A stretch of 21,910 bases of DNA from the NCBI GenBank assembly GCA_021029095.1, contig JAJOHG010000407.1:1-21910 (forward strand). Reading direction: 5' to 3'. The position numbers and the translations under genes were made by a program. Source of the stretch: Phellopilus nigrolimitatus (lineage: Eukaryota > Basidiomycota > Agaricomycetes > Hymenochaetales > Hymenochaetaceae). How positions within the stretch are numbered: the stretch's first letter is position 1; every line of letters starts with the position of its first letter. Below are positions 1 through 10,447 of this stretch, piece after piece. A model generated the notes under the pieces. That model did not search any database, had not been told where the DNA came from, and saw nothing but the letters and a program-made list of their open reading frames with translations.

Positions 1-106
1 GGCCAAATCTCTTCTATTCTATGTACGCCTTCACAAGAGAACGCGTGACACGTAAGTAACCCCAAGTTTTCCCCAAACGAGTTGTCGCACTCTCTCTCTG
101 TCTACC
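1..106 (+). promoter_or_regulatory. Upstream region / 5' UTR of PDA1 (partial)
   Basis: This stretch runs from the window edge to the PDA1 start codon. It ends in a CT-rich tract (91-100), common just upstream of fungal start codons. An ACGCGTGA element lies at 41-48 and a GTAAGT-like donor at 52-57 that could belong to a 5' UTR intron, although I could not find a matching acceptor. The rest of the promoter is outside the window. Confidence 0.4.
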
Positions 107-1601
107 ATGGCTTCGCTGGCAAGGCTTCGCTCCCCGCTCTTTCGCCGTGTTGTGAGTTGCACAAGCTGTTTGCATTGCACGAGGGACTTGATCTCATGTT
201 TTCTTCCTCCTATCACTAGCCCTTCGCGCGGGGGCGTTGCAGACGTCAGCGGAACGACCCCAACTACAAGACCAGCCATCGGACGCCAACCATTCACCGT
301 CAAACTCCACGACGAGACATTCCATGGCTACAAGACAGACACTCCCAGTCTCGAGGTTGAGGTTTCTAAGGACATGCTCATTGGCATGTACAAGAAAATG
401 AATCTTGTTCGCCGTATGGAAATGGCTGCCGACGCCCTCTACAAGGCCAAACTCATCCGAGGTTTCTGCCATTTGGCTATCGGCCAGGTATGTCTGATAT
501 TCGCCAAATCAAGTGTACTTTTGCCAATTGTGAGAACAGGAAGCGGTTTCTGTTGGAATGCACTCTGCTATGACATGGGACGATCTGCTCATCACCTCGT
601 ACCGTTGTCATCCTTTCGCAGTCCTGCGCGGCGGTACCGTAAAGGGCGTCATTAGTGAACTTCTCGGTCGCCAGGACGGCATGTCCAACGGAAAAGGTGG
701 ATCGATGCACATTTTCACACCGCGCTTCTTCGGTGGAAATGGTATTGTTGGCGCCCAGGTGCCCCTCGGCGCAGGCCTCGCTCTCGCTCAGCAATACCAC
801 GGAAAGAAGAATGCGACATTTACAATGTATGGCGATGGTGCGGCTAACCAGGGCCAGGTGTTTGAATCATTCAACATGGTGTGTTGACGGTGTTGAGTGC
901 CTTACAAACCGGAATAATATTGATTTTCTTCCTTCTATAGGCCAAGCTTTGGAATCTTCCATGTGTCTTTGTCTGTGAAAACAACAAGTACGGTATGGGC
1001 ACTTCTGCAGAGCGTTCGTCGGCAAACACGCAATACTACACACGGGGCGACTCGATTCCGGGTATTCAGGCTAACGGCATGGACATTATCGCGTGCTACC
1101 AGGCGGCCAAATTTGCACGCGAATGGGTGAACGCAGACAAGGGCCCCCTCCTCCTCGAATACGTAACCTACCGCTACGGTGGTCATTCGTTAGTAGTTCT
1201 TCTGTTTATTAGATGATGAGTATGAAGCTGACCATTTTTTGTGACCATAGCATGTCGGACCCGGGCACGACATATCGTACACGTGACGAGGTACAGCGCA
1301 TGCGCAGTACGCAGGATCCTATTCGTGCTCTCCAGCGCTATATTGAGGAGTGGGGTCTCGCATCCGAGGAGGAGCTTAAGGTCCGCCTTTTCTCTTTATG
1401 GCTTCTAAATTGCAGAAACTCATATATCTACTACCTTAGCAATTCGACAAGGATGCGAAGGCTGAAGTCGAGGCGTCGGTTGAGGAGGCAAAGAAGTCTC
1501 CAGAGCCGAGCATGGTCGATTTCTGGACCGACATCTATTACAAGGGTACAGAGCCGCCCTTCATGCGCGGAAGGGAGCGGGAGGAGGTGCACTACTACTA
1601 G
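107..1601 (+). CDS. PDA1: Pyruvate dehydrogenase E1 component subunit alpha, mitochondrial
   Basis: This is the thiamine-pyrophosphate-dependent E1 alpha subunit, which with E1 beta decarboxylates pyruvate in the mitochondrial matrix and passes the acetyl group to E2 lipoate. Five exons: 107-487, 540-878, 941-1188, 1251-1380, 1440-1601, giving 419 aa, close to yeast Pda1. The start ATG sits in CTACCATGG and is followed by an Arg-rich presequence. The TPP motif starts with GDG at residues 225-227 and ends with NN at 254-255. The regulatory loop YRYGGHSMSDPG (317-328) has the Ser phosphorylated by PDH kinase (Ser323); Thr stands where mammals have site-2 Ser. Intron 4 has an unusual GTCCGC donor. 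The first exon contains a perfect-looking intron (152-219, GTGAGT...CACTAG) whose removal would break the frame, so the N-terminal 50 residues are uncertain; the rest is secure. Confidence 0.95.
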
Positions 1602-1747
1602 ATTATGATTCTTAGATAATTTTTCTATCTTAATCGGCTTGGCGCATAGACATGAGCATCATTCCTACGCTGTGCCGGCCAAACCGCACACACCTGTTCC
1701 ACTCCGAGGCCAATGACAAGTCAATAGCCTTAAGTGTTTAGAAAGAG

Positions 1748-4389
1748 CTATTTACTCGTCCTTCCATCCTCAACACCCAAAATCTGCCTGAGCGCTGGCA
1801 AGCTTCCGAATGGTCGTTGTGCCCCCAGGATTGTATTTGCCGCCTCGTATTTATTTTCGGATGTGCGCACCGCAGCACAAATTTGTTCGTACGCGTCGAC
1901 GAGTGCACCCAGTGCTGCGCGGTGTACGTGCTCAGCGAGCCGGCGATCGAGCAATGGCACGAGACGAGACGGATGCACAACATCGGGCGTAGACAACCAG
2001 CCTGCGAACACGCGTAACGCAAGCGCAAGCGGCTGAACCTGCATCGCACCAATGCGCGAGACGGGCTCGCTAGACGCCGCCGCGCAGATGCTGACGCACT
2101 CGGCAAGGGAGGTATCTCGCAGGATGTTGTTGAACTAGAATGAAATGAGCTTCAGACGGAGGAAGAAAAGAAAAAGTCGTTTACGTGATTTGTGATGAGG
2201 AGGTCCGCTCGAGCGTCGATGTCGGCCTGGAGTTCTTTCGCTTTATACTCCGTGAACGAGAATGGCCGGATGACGCTCTATCCGCAGGCACAAGATATCA
2301 ATACTCCTTATTAGGTCTTATGCATGCAAAAAATAGACGAACCAGTAGATGTGTTAGACAGTTCAACACAAATACATCGTTGTCCCAGCCCGGTCGCTGC
2401 GACTGCCGTGCGTCTGACACGCTCAGGCACATGTTGACTGCAGCGTCGACCATCAGGTCCAGGATCGACTGGAAGCCCTGTCGGAGGTCGTCTGCGGACT
2501 CATCGCCCAACAGAGATGATTTGTACACAGTCATGATCTCACGCAAAACTTGAGTATGGTCGAGAAGGGCGACTGGAGGCTGGGCATCTTGTTCGTCAGG
2601 CTAGTTGAAGCGTTTCAATAATTATAGCATTTTGGAATTGACGAAGAACCTACGAGTAAAGTACGAGCGAGACTCCGCGCTTGGGCCTCGATTGTGTCGA
2701 AGAATATATTGTAAGATTCGTCGGTGATTCTGACGCTGGAGCCTTAGCAATCGTTCAGAAAATCAATCGCGAAAGCCACACATACTCGTTCAATGTGTCA
2801 GACAACCCTGCTTCGTCACCGACAGTCCGGCGCATCGTAAGACTGTAGAATGATAACAAATTTGCCACTTTATACGAGGCAATACAGCTTTCTTGCGAAC
2901 GCACTGTTTGCCGCACACGCATCTGAGAAAAAGAAATGATTCAACAGTGTAATGGGACAGCAAGAAACAGTCCCTATAATATTCACCTTAAGCGGTGACC
3001 TGAGTTTATCGAATGCCTTGTCCATCAACTCTCGGATCCACTCCTCTTCCTCGCTGTGCTCAAACTTCCGCACACTGCCAATATTTCTCCTGTCGCCCTT
3101 GAGACTAAATAGCCACTCCAGGAATTCGCGCTCGCCCGCAATGCTCTGGTGCACCCACGCGAGCATGTCGCCGACGTAGCGGAGCGGATCATGTGCGTGG
3201 ATTTCAATTGGCCGAGGGAGCCCATTTGGCCCGCCACGCGTAAGGGCGTCCATGAAGGCATTTAGGAGGGTTGATTGGCGCGTTTGGGACAGAATGGACA
3301 ACACCTCACTGTCATTTTTTTTTAGCAAAATTTCCCCTTAATTTTAAGAGTAATTACCTGAGCAGTTCGGGTTTCTTCCTAAGCCACTTTATGGCTTCAC
3401 CCATCGCTGGAGTCACTTCAAGCAGCGTATCTCTGACGAATTGACGGAACTCCAGGCTACACCAACGGGCTAATTTATCGTAGCCCTGCTCCAGCTGCTG
3501 AGATGAGGTAGCAATGATGTCGACCCCTGCTTTTGTAGCGCCATCTTCTCCGCTCATGAGAACTCGCGAATCAGCGATGATTTTCTCTGCCTTTTGCATT
3601 GTCCGAAAGAACTGCGCGTCGATTTGGATATCTCTGGACTGTAAAGCTTCTGCTTCCTCTTCAGTCAGAGTAAAGTGTTCGAGAAAACTGTCAACGGCTA
3701 TCTGCTGTTCGTTGACCGAGAGACTGAAGATGCGTGATCAGACAACGCGCATATCAAGACATTACTTAGTTATTGACCGTGCAGATCGTAAACCCCCCGC
3801 CCTCTCGAGCAAGGATCTACATGCTTCGTTCGTCGATTGTATCTGAACTTGTGCCTCGCCGCATCGTATTCGCATGGCATCAACATGCTCTTGTAAAACA
3901 TCTAAGTGCTTCAGATGCCTGTTAGCTATGACACATGGACTGTTTCACAGCACATACCTTATCGACCTCCTGAAAGGCACGCAAGAACTGTCGACTCCCT
4001 TGGGTAAGCTTGAGTTCAGCATCACGCCGAAGGCTCTTTCTCGCGCGAGCAGCTGTGCCAGAGCCAGTCAAGACGAGTCTTCCGGGCAGTTTACTTTCGA
4101 CAGTTTCGAGTTGATTGAAGTCGGCATCTTCATGTTTTGCGTCACGATCTACACCCTTTCCCTTTGCCGACTCTGGAGCTCTGTAGAGTTCGGAGAGTGT
4201 TTCGAGGGCTTCCCGTGTCGCAGGATCATCGTAGCTGGTGCCCAAGACCTGATAGAGGCGAAGAGAGATGGGGTTTCGCGTCACGATTGACTTCGACTTT
4301 TCGTCGAGGGATCTCGAAGACGAGTAAGACGGCGGCAAAGGAGATTTTGCGCCTGTGCGCGACAAGCTGGTGGCGGGAGGGCTGCTCAT
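1748..4389 (-). CDS. COG6: Conserved oligomeric Golgi complex subunit 6
   Basis: COG6 is part of lobe B of the COG tethering complex, which captures retrograde vesicles within the Golgi. Nine exons join in frame: 4389-3958, 3908-3778, 3723-3358, 3308-2987, 2922-2786, 2735-2654, 2600-2343, 2277-2185, 2134-1748, giving 735 aa. After a Ser/Pro-rich start the N-terminal third shows the coiled-coil segment [15 protein letters not shown], then the conserved stretches [20 protein letters not shown] and [14 protein letters not shown] that identify the family, and a helical C-terminal domain. Intron 1 has a textbook CTAAC branch point; the AG right behind it is skipped in favour of one 9 nt further. 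I chose the ATG at 4389; an in-frame ATG at 4470 and an open frame up to 4674 exist, but the latter would run into COA1. The gene converges on PDA1 (146 bp apart) and diverges from COA1. Confidence 0.93.
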
Positions 4390-4579
4390 GGCGCGAGGAG
4401 GATGTCGGGACGCCGTGGACCCTGACGGTGACCGCTTGCTTATGATTTTCGCACGTGCTTTCTGGTGCATACCGGAGACCCTGAAGCACTTCTCGCTGGA
4501 CTCCGTCAAAACGGACCCGGATCGCTCCAAGATGCTTGCCTTACACTCTTTATTCAACCCGTCACGTCCCGTATGCGCC
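4390..4579. promoter_or_regulatory. Divergent promoter shared by COG6 and COA1
   Basis: These 190 bp separate the two start codons, so both genes must take their upstream signals from here. A palindromic E-box CACGTG inside GCACGTGC lies at 4452-4457, a possible site for Cbf1/bHLH-type factors. No TATA box or CCAAT box is visible. The interval stays open on the minus strand in the COG6 frame, so a longer COG6 N-terminus starting at 4470 cannot be excluded. Confidence 0.5.
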
Positions 4580-5386
4580 ATGTCTATGTCGTTCGCAGAG
4601 GCCGCCGCGCTGCGCAAAGCACTCCAGCGGTCGGGCAAGTCGCGTGCAGTCTCGCGCCTCCGGTCGACAGCCACCGACTCGGAGCTCCCTCGTCCCCCTC
4701 CGAAGTCGATGCCAAAACCAGAAACATTCGAGTCGGTTGCGAGACCGGGAGCGTACTATGAGCGGCCGCGTATCAAGAGGGACCTACCCATCGTGACGGT
4801 GAGTTTTCAGGCTCGCGTTTGTATTCTTAGAGGCCTGACCGGAGCAAAAAAAACTATTCTAGTCGCCGTGGATGGGTCTCCTTGCATTCGGGTTCGTTGG
4901 TGTAGCGGGCTGGGGCGCTTTCATCAAATACACAACGAATCAGGAGCGCCTGGCTAGCTCCGTCGTCCGTCAGATCCTACAGAATCTTCGCGAAAGCGAC
5001 CTCGTTCGCGAAACGCTCGGAGAAGGCGTAAGGCCTGAACCTACCTGGTATCTAAACGGAGATCCATGGATAGACGGAACTGTGAGTCAATGTTTTGCAC
5101 TATGTAATGAACTCATCTTAGGCGGTTTATCCTATTCCGACAGATCAACATGTTGCAGGGAAACGTCGACATTACCCTTCGAGTAAAAGGTTCCAAGGGA
5201 GCAGGGACATTATACTTCACGAGCATTCGCAAAGAGAAGGGGCAGCCGTTCACCCTAAGTTCGTCTCTTGATTATGTTGATCAGTTCAATTTCTAACATG
5301 TTCTAAACCGTTTCTTAGTTCGTTTTAAAATTATATGCGATAGCGGCACCGTGATCCATTTACCAATCGGCCTTTCCAAACAGTAA
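4580..5386 (+). CDS. COA1: Cytochrome c oxidase assembly factor 1 (COA1 family)
   Basis: COA1 proteins sit in the mitochondrial inner membrane and help early assembly of cytochrome c oxidase around Cox1. Four exons: 4580-4798, 4863-5081, 5144-5258, 5319-5386, giving 206 aa. The N-terminus is Arg/Lys-rich without acids in the first third, like a mitochondrial presequence. One membrane segment covers about residues 77-94 (GLLAFGFVGVAGWGAF), followed by the family helix NQERLASSVVRQILQNLRES and, near the end, VKGSKGAGTLYF, the conserved core of the family, facing the intermembrane space. The last exon is tiny; I placed it because GTTCGT...CTTAG with a CTAAC branch restores an open frame ending in a conserved-looking beta strand. 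Reading through that donor would instead stop 13 codons later. The ATG at 4580 has a second in-frame ATG two codons on. Confidence 0.85.
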
Positions 5387-5607
5387 AGAAAACATCGCAC
5401 GGACTAATACTATACATACGACCGGTATTTGTATTTTATACCAGCATATTACGTTTCATTCCCCCCAGTTATCACTCAGCTAGCTTGTACAAGCGGTCGG
5501 ATTTGTAAATATTTCCTAGCTTCCAACAACAATTCAATCTCGGAAAATGACGATACTACTGAACCCTTCCCTCCGAATGTTGGGAGAGAGCCAATCCCAC
5601 TTCCTGC

Positions 5608-7242
5608 TTATCCCCACAGATGGGCCTGCTCATCGGGTCCATTGAAGTACCTGCCCCCTTGAACCGGATGCACATCTAAGACCTTCTCAACTGCTGCGAG
5701 TTCCTCCGGGGTCAGGTCGATTTCGCCAGCTGCGATGTTCTCAAGGGTCCTCGCCTTGCTCCTATCACCGGGTGATAAGTCTCAATTAAAGAGTTGAAGT
5801 GCAGACATCAACTTACGAAGAACCAGGGAGAGGGACAACGTGGGAACCCAATGAGCCGACCCAGGCAATGCATAGCTGAGCGGCAGTGATCCCTTTCTTC
5901 TCTGCGATCGCCTTGAGGCCCTCGACTATCGCGAAATTGTGCTTAGCGGTCTATAATATCAATGTATAATCAGAGGTTGCTTTAGTACTTCGGCGATTTG
6001 TCGACTTACTTCGTCTTGGAAACGTGCCAAGTGTCGTCTCAAGTCTCCAACTATATTGGCAAGCGTGAGTAAATAATCAGGAAGAAGGAATCCTGGACGC
6101 ATACCCTCTAATTCATCTACTTTTTTAAATTTGCCTGCGAGGAATCCTCGTCCAAGAGGGCTTTGAAACTTAGTCAATGTCAATTCTTAAGATAAGAGTC
6201 AGACGAACTTACGAATAAGCGCAGACAAGAACGCTAAGTTCTTTTGACGTAGCAATGACTGATGTTCATATAAGTGAGCGAACTAAATGACGCGTTTGAA
6301 CGATGAAATTGTTCACCTTCTTTGACTTCCTTGGTGTACGACCAAGGGCTAACCTCGATTTCGGCGATAGCGATAGGATGGACCTAAACCATTCTTCAGA
6401 CATTATTTCAAGCCGAACAAATAAGAATACCGACAGAATTCCCGCGTCTCAGCGTCTCAGCCTTACATTCTGACATTCCGATATAGTCGAACTTTCCTTC
6501 CGCAACAAACCCAGAGAGAATTTTGATCGTATCTTCAATGGGGAAGTTGCGGTCGACACGCGCACACTCGAAAAGATCCAGTTTCTTTGTTCCTCGGAGT
6601 TTCGCCAATATGCAATCCACACTGCGCTTAAGGTTCTTGGGGCTAGACAATATAAGTCTTCTGTGAGTAGCAATTCATAACATGCCTATGCAGGTGAAGC
6701 TCACGAGCAGTCGGGATTAAGATTATCCGCGCCGGCTCCTCCCTGGTGAGAAAGATTAGAAAATATTATAAGTTTATATACGAGAAATGTAAACCTTGAC
6801 GGAAAGAAAAGCTTTGTCTGCATAGTCCGGGTATTTCTCGAAGAACCGAGCGACCAGCTCGAGATTAGCTTCGCGAGGGTTCATTCCGTAGAATTCACCT
6901 GAGTGTGGTGCTTCAGCAGTCGGAACGGCTGCTTTCAAACTTCAAGTGCATACCGCTGTTGATAATCATCTTTGAACCGACAGGGACAGAGTCGAGAGAG
7001 GCCTTGATAGACTCGAAAGCCTGCTCGTCCGGCACGGGGCTGGGAACCCATCTATTTGATAGTTAATACCGAGCCCTTTAGAGACGCAAAACCAGAACAA
7101 AGCGCACGTCATGAGCATAATTCCATGCTGATGAAAGGCTCGTTAAAACCATTGACGCTAGCGCAGAGCAGAGTACACTTACGGCGACCTTCCCGACGCT
7201 AATCTCTTTCGCACCAGAGCCTAGTTTTGTTGTCTTCGACAT
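5608..7242 (-). CDS. Aldo/keto reductase, pyridoxal reductase-like (AKR8 type)
   Basis: This is an NADPH-dependent aldo/keto reductase of the (beta/alpha)8 barrel family; the closest known type is fission-yeast Plr1, which reduces pyridoxal to pyridoxine. Twelve small exons join in frame: 7242-7183, 7127-7108, 7051-6954, 6898-6795, 6742-6705, 6642-6435, 6383-6317, 6258-6213, 6160-6105, 6050-6010, 5950-5817, 5761-5608, giving 341 aa. Visible marks are [20 protein letters not shown], the catalytic-Tyr motif NSGEFYG (Tyr63), [10 protein letters not shown], the strand [32 protein letters not shown], and the cofactor-binding end [16 protein letters not shown]. Exon 2 is only 20 nt and encodes the start of HGIMLMTW. 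No signal peptide, so probably cytosolic. Substrate is inferred from family likeness only. It converges on COA1 (221 bp, nothing recognisable in between). Confidence 0.9.
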
Positions 7243-7375
7243 GTCTTAAAGTTTCTGAGAAAAAGTACAGGAGTGAATGAGTGAGGTCACCAGCAAGCTG
7301 TATGCATGTTTTTATACCAGACAAGGTACGTTTCGTACACACTGACGCGTCGGACTTACCCCTCGATGCCAGTGT

Positions 7376-7466
7376 CTTGCGTACTCGCTCGGCAAGTCTA
7401 CTGACTCCGATAACGGATCATACTGTCTTCAATGCATTATTCAATATCTTGCGTATTCGTTCGGCA
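7376..7466. repeat. Imperfect 19-bp direct repeat
   Basis: The segment CTTGCGTACTCGCTCGGCA at 7376-7394 recurs as CTTGCGTATTCGTTCGGCA at 7448-7466, with two C-to-T differences in 19 positions. The copies lie in the gene-poor interval upstream of the aldo/keto reductase. Both differences are C to T, as expected from transition-type decay of a duplicate, but two copies are too few to call a repeat family. Confidence 0.45.
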
Positions 7467-7601
7467 CATCCTCCCCATCTTTGACCGCCCGTGTCCAATC
7501 TCAATTCTGTGGAAGTCGAGTTGTCAGTAAATCGGCAGAGCTCGGCTATCCGACTCGGGATGCACATAATTTACCCTGCATCCCGTTTTAGACTTAAAAC
7601 G

Positions 7602-7829
7602 ATGAGCTGTGTCCGTCACCTACGAAACAAACGCAAAGAAAAGGCAGCGCGTATTAAACGCCTCGCGACGGTCCTGCTCCTGGAGGCAGATGGCAACGCC
7701 GACGACGAGCTGCTCGCCCTACTCGTCGCTCAGCAAGCGCTGCGAAAGCTCGAGCCGATACCGCGTGGTTCGTACAAGTATCTGCATTATACAGTATATG
7801 CTGCGAAACTCATCGACTCCTGCTTCTGA
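7602..7829 (+). CDS. Small hypothetical ORF, possible exon or gene remnant
   Basis: An ATG-started frame of 75 codons. The first 20 residues are Arg/Lys-rich (HLRNKRKEKAARIKR) and are followed by a Leu/Asp/Glu helix (ADGNADDELLALLVAQQALR). From about 7670 to 7780 third codon positions are mostly G or C, like the secure genes nearby, whereas the flanks are AT-richer; this argues that at least part of it was or is coding. A possible acceptor GTTTTAG lies just upstream (about 7585-7592), and the frame stays open from 7491, so it may be an internal exon. I do not recognise the protein. Basic-then-acidic N-termini of this kind occur in fungal transposase-like proteins, but no catalytic domain follows, so that is only a guess. 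Confidence 0.25.
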   Translation: MSCVRHLRNKRKEKAARIKRLATVLLLEADGNADDELLALLVAQQALRKLEPIPRGSYKYLHYTVYAAKLIDSCF

Positions 7830-8689
7830 TCCAAAGAACTAGACAACCAGGGCGGACTCTAACGGCATTCTCATCAGGCGTTGAGGTTGGCGCAATTCGG
7901 ATTTCACCAAAGTCTCCAGAACCATCTGCGGTCCTACTCGTAATCCACGTACACACGTATAGATGATTCAGCATACCTGTCAGCCGACCCAGGAAAACGC
8001 GAACATAACATTATCTGAACGATTTGAACCCACCCATCCGTTTTCCTGCAATGAGCGACAGAACCGTTTCGGCTCCCATCATGCCAACAGCGAGAGCAAT
8101 CCGTTAGCTAGGAATCTAGCTTGACGGGGGAAACTTATGTTCTGTGAATACGTGAAGGATTTTATTGCGTGCGTTCAAAAGGTGGTAAGGACAATATGGT
8201 GAGGGGAGTGTCGCAGCCTACGCTGTCCTTCGCATGACCACAACCGAGCTCTTAGATGTGAAGTCTTAGCACCCGCCATCCACCACCAACTCATTTCCAA
8301 AAGCATCGCCGCCACTACGCTCCGAGAAACTGAGCGGCACAAACTTTGTTTTTCCAGCCTTTGAAAACTGAATGGAGACATTTGAATGAAGTGTTGGCCA
8401 AGCATCCCCGCTACCGTTGCGAAGGCCTGACTACAACCCGCAGCACCCAAGCCGCAAACCGAATACCTCCTTCGTTAGAACACACTGTCCACATTTTTCA
8501 AATTGAAACGAGAAGTATAGTAGGCCATGCCTTCATGAGTGAGTACTACAACCGCTTCTTCACGCAAAGCAGGTAGACCACACGTGTAGAAGTTTGTGTC
8601 AATCATGCGAACATGCTTACATTGTGGACACGAACGACATCGTTCTCATAAAATGTCTGAAAAGATTTCACTCCCAGAAATTTTTGGAA
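7810..8689 (-). other. Possible intron-rich or decayed minus-strand gene, unidentified
   Basis: Several short open stretches on the minus strand are bounded by splice-like signals. Stretch 8689-8621 (23 codons, with SFQTFYENDVVRVHN) lies between a TAG acceptor and a GTAAGC donor. Stretch 8430-8266 (54 codons, with KTKFVPLSFSERSGG) follows a TAG acceptor and ends in TAA. Stretches 8045-7977 and 7933-7810 join in frame across a 43-nt GTATGC...TAG intron and read through VQIVQIMLCSRFPGSADR to GSGDFGEIRIAPTSTPDEN before a TGA. I could not connect all of them into one model and recognise no family. It may be a pseudogene, two fragments, or chance. Confidence 0.2.
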
Positions 8690-8719
8690 CTATCGAGGTT
8701 CTAAGTACAGTTATCGAAA

Positions 8720-9195
8720 AAGGTGGTGCCTTCAAGAAAGCTGGAGCACCATGCCCCAAACACTAAACCTGCCGAGATTACAGAACGAGCTAGATTTCGA
8801 AGTTCGAAGACGTCGAGACGGACGGATCGGTGGATGGCGATGCGGCTTAGCCAATGCCTGGCAAGGCGGCCGTTTACGCTCTTTCTGTTTCTCTCCTTCC
8901 TTCCCTCTGTATGATACATGTACCTACTCAAATGTCAGGTTATTATCGCACGAAACCAAAACACCTTTCATCTATACTGCCTTGCTTTCATTCTACAACG
9001 CACACGTTAGGCTCTCATAATAGTTTAGAAATTTAGACATTATACAAATTCATTTTCGAGCCGGAGACTGTCGGGCCTGAGACGCGCGTTAGCCTCGGCA
9101 GGTAGGGTCCGTTACCACGCACTTCGGCACTCTGATTGGCTAAACGCGCTCCGTCTTGCTAAGTCTTTCGTCACTGCCATCGACTTCCCGCAACA
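8720..9195 (+). promoter_or_regulatory. Upstream region of PIS1
   Basis: The sequence before the PIS1 ATG contains an inverted CCAAT box (ATTGG, 9135-9139) about 60 bp upstream of the start codon and a pyrimidine-rich stretch (about 8875-8905). I see no copy of the yeast inositol-response element CATGTGAAAT. The short frames in 8720-9030 on both strands overlap each other and lack recognisable content. Confidence 0.4.
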
Positions 9196-10181
9196 ATGTC
9201 AACAACGAGACACCGGAGGGCAAGCCTCGAGGTCGTGGATGCCAAGGTTGCCGTGGATCTCGCTACGGCTCAGTCTGAGAATGTTTTCCTCTTCGTGCCC
9301 AATCTCATCGGTACGCTTGCAGCTGCACGCTTCGTGTCTGCCTGTCTGTTAGTCTGCTAAATTCCATTGACAGGCTACACGCGTGTCATTCTCGCTGCGG
9401 TTTCTCTCCATTTTATGAGCTTTCATCCCAAGCTTTCTACGATAGCGTACTGTGTGTCATGCCTGCTTGACGCGTTCGACGGTCATGCTGCGCGCGCTCT
9501 CAACCAGACCTCCAAGTTCGGTGCGGTGTTGGACATGGTGACCGACCGGTAAGCTTTCTCCTATCGGCTGGCAAAAGGGAGGTTTACAACGTGCCTGTTC
9601 AAGGTGTACAACATCGTGTTTGCTTTGCTACTTATCTTCGGCTTATCCAAGCTATGCGACACTATTCCAATTCCTTATCACCCTGGACTTTAGTAGCCAT
9701 TACATGCATATGTACAGGTAAGCTTCCATGTTCAGTTCTCATAATCGGGTTATATTGACTTGTACCCTCAAGTTCTTTGATAACTGGCTCTCGAAATCAC
9801 AAACTTGTGAAGAGTGATGTCAGTAGAATCCTGTGGTACTACTATAACGACAGTGTACGAGCTTTATATCACTGCATAAATCCTTCAATAACAATGACGC
9901 ATTTTTAGAAAATTCTTTTCCTCTTCTGCGCTGGCAACGAACTTTTTTACGTTGCACTATACCTCATGAAATGGGATCATACACCAACTGGAATTGCACT
10001 TCTAGGAAGTCTGCCGTGGGCTCAGGTTCTTGCCCTAGCCACTGGCTTCTTCTGGTTTGTCAAAAACGTCGTCAACGTCGTCCAGCTCTGGAAGGCGTCG
10101 AAGATCTTGGTTGGGGTAGATCTAGCGGAGAGAGCAAAGCAAAGGGAGGAGGCCGAGTTGCGGAAACGAGTAAAACAGTGA
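9196..10181 (+). CDS. PIS1: CDP-diacylglycerol--inositol 3-phosphatidyltransferase (phosphatidylinositol synthase)
   Basis: This integral ER-membrane enzyme joins CDP-diacylglycerol and myo-inositol to make phosphatidylinositol. Five exons: 9196-9310, 9374-9548, 9604-9717, 9773-9854, 9909-10181, giving 252 aa (yeast Pis1 is 220). The CDP-alcohol phosphatidyltransferase signature is complete: D71, D74, G75, A78, R79, G88, D92 and D96 have exactly the D-x2-DG-x2-AR-x8-G-x3-D-x3-D spacing. The PI-synthase-specific part follows: the strand FQFLITLDFSSHYMHMYS, then GSRNHK, and the late helices beginning FLFCAGNELFYVALYLMKW. The N-terminal 30 residues are a cytosolic, charged extension, and the C-terminus ends in a charged helix (AERAKQREEAELRKRVKQ). 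The ATG at 9196 is the first in frame and is followed at once by conserved-length N-terminus NVFLFVPNLIGYTR. Very sure of family and specificity. Confidence 0.95.
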
Positions 10182-10447
10182 GAGGTGGCAATGAAGGGAT
10201 TCTGTTTGAGCAGTCCATTTCCCCCCTTTTTTTCTACATTTTTTTAAATACTGTTTACATGCGCCACATATAATTATATCAACAGCTAGCTATCTACCTA
10301 TCTCTTAGTCGAAGCAGTATTCAAAAATCGACGCAGAAAAGGGCTTACAAATCGTGTTGTCGATCCCTGAATCCATATACGGTATACACATTCTCGTGCG
10401 TGCATCCGACCGAATACTTGACTCGCGCGACGTTGTCGCTTTCTTGC

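Noticed and set aside
1738..2106. 122-codon minus-strand frame beside the COG6 last exon
   Set aside because: Same strand as COG6 but another frame; only the frame ending at 1748 continues the COG6 protein across the introns.
3922..4674. COG6 reading frame open upstream to 4674, suggesting a much longer N-terminus
   Set aside because: The extension would overlap the COA1 first exon on the other strand and its sequence looks like a shadow of that exon; the serine-rich start at 4389 fits the family better.
7491..7601. GTG-started extension of the small frame at 7602
   Set aside because: Fungal nuclear genes rarely start at GTG and the added residues lie in AT-rich, non-coding-like sequence.
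8266..8430. C-terminus of a short-chain dehydrogenase, because the frame ends in a VVDGG-like string
   Set aside because: No cofactor-binding Gly-rich motif or YxxxK catalytic motif is found upstream on the minus strand; the string is too short to name a family.
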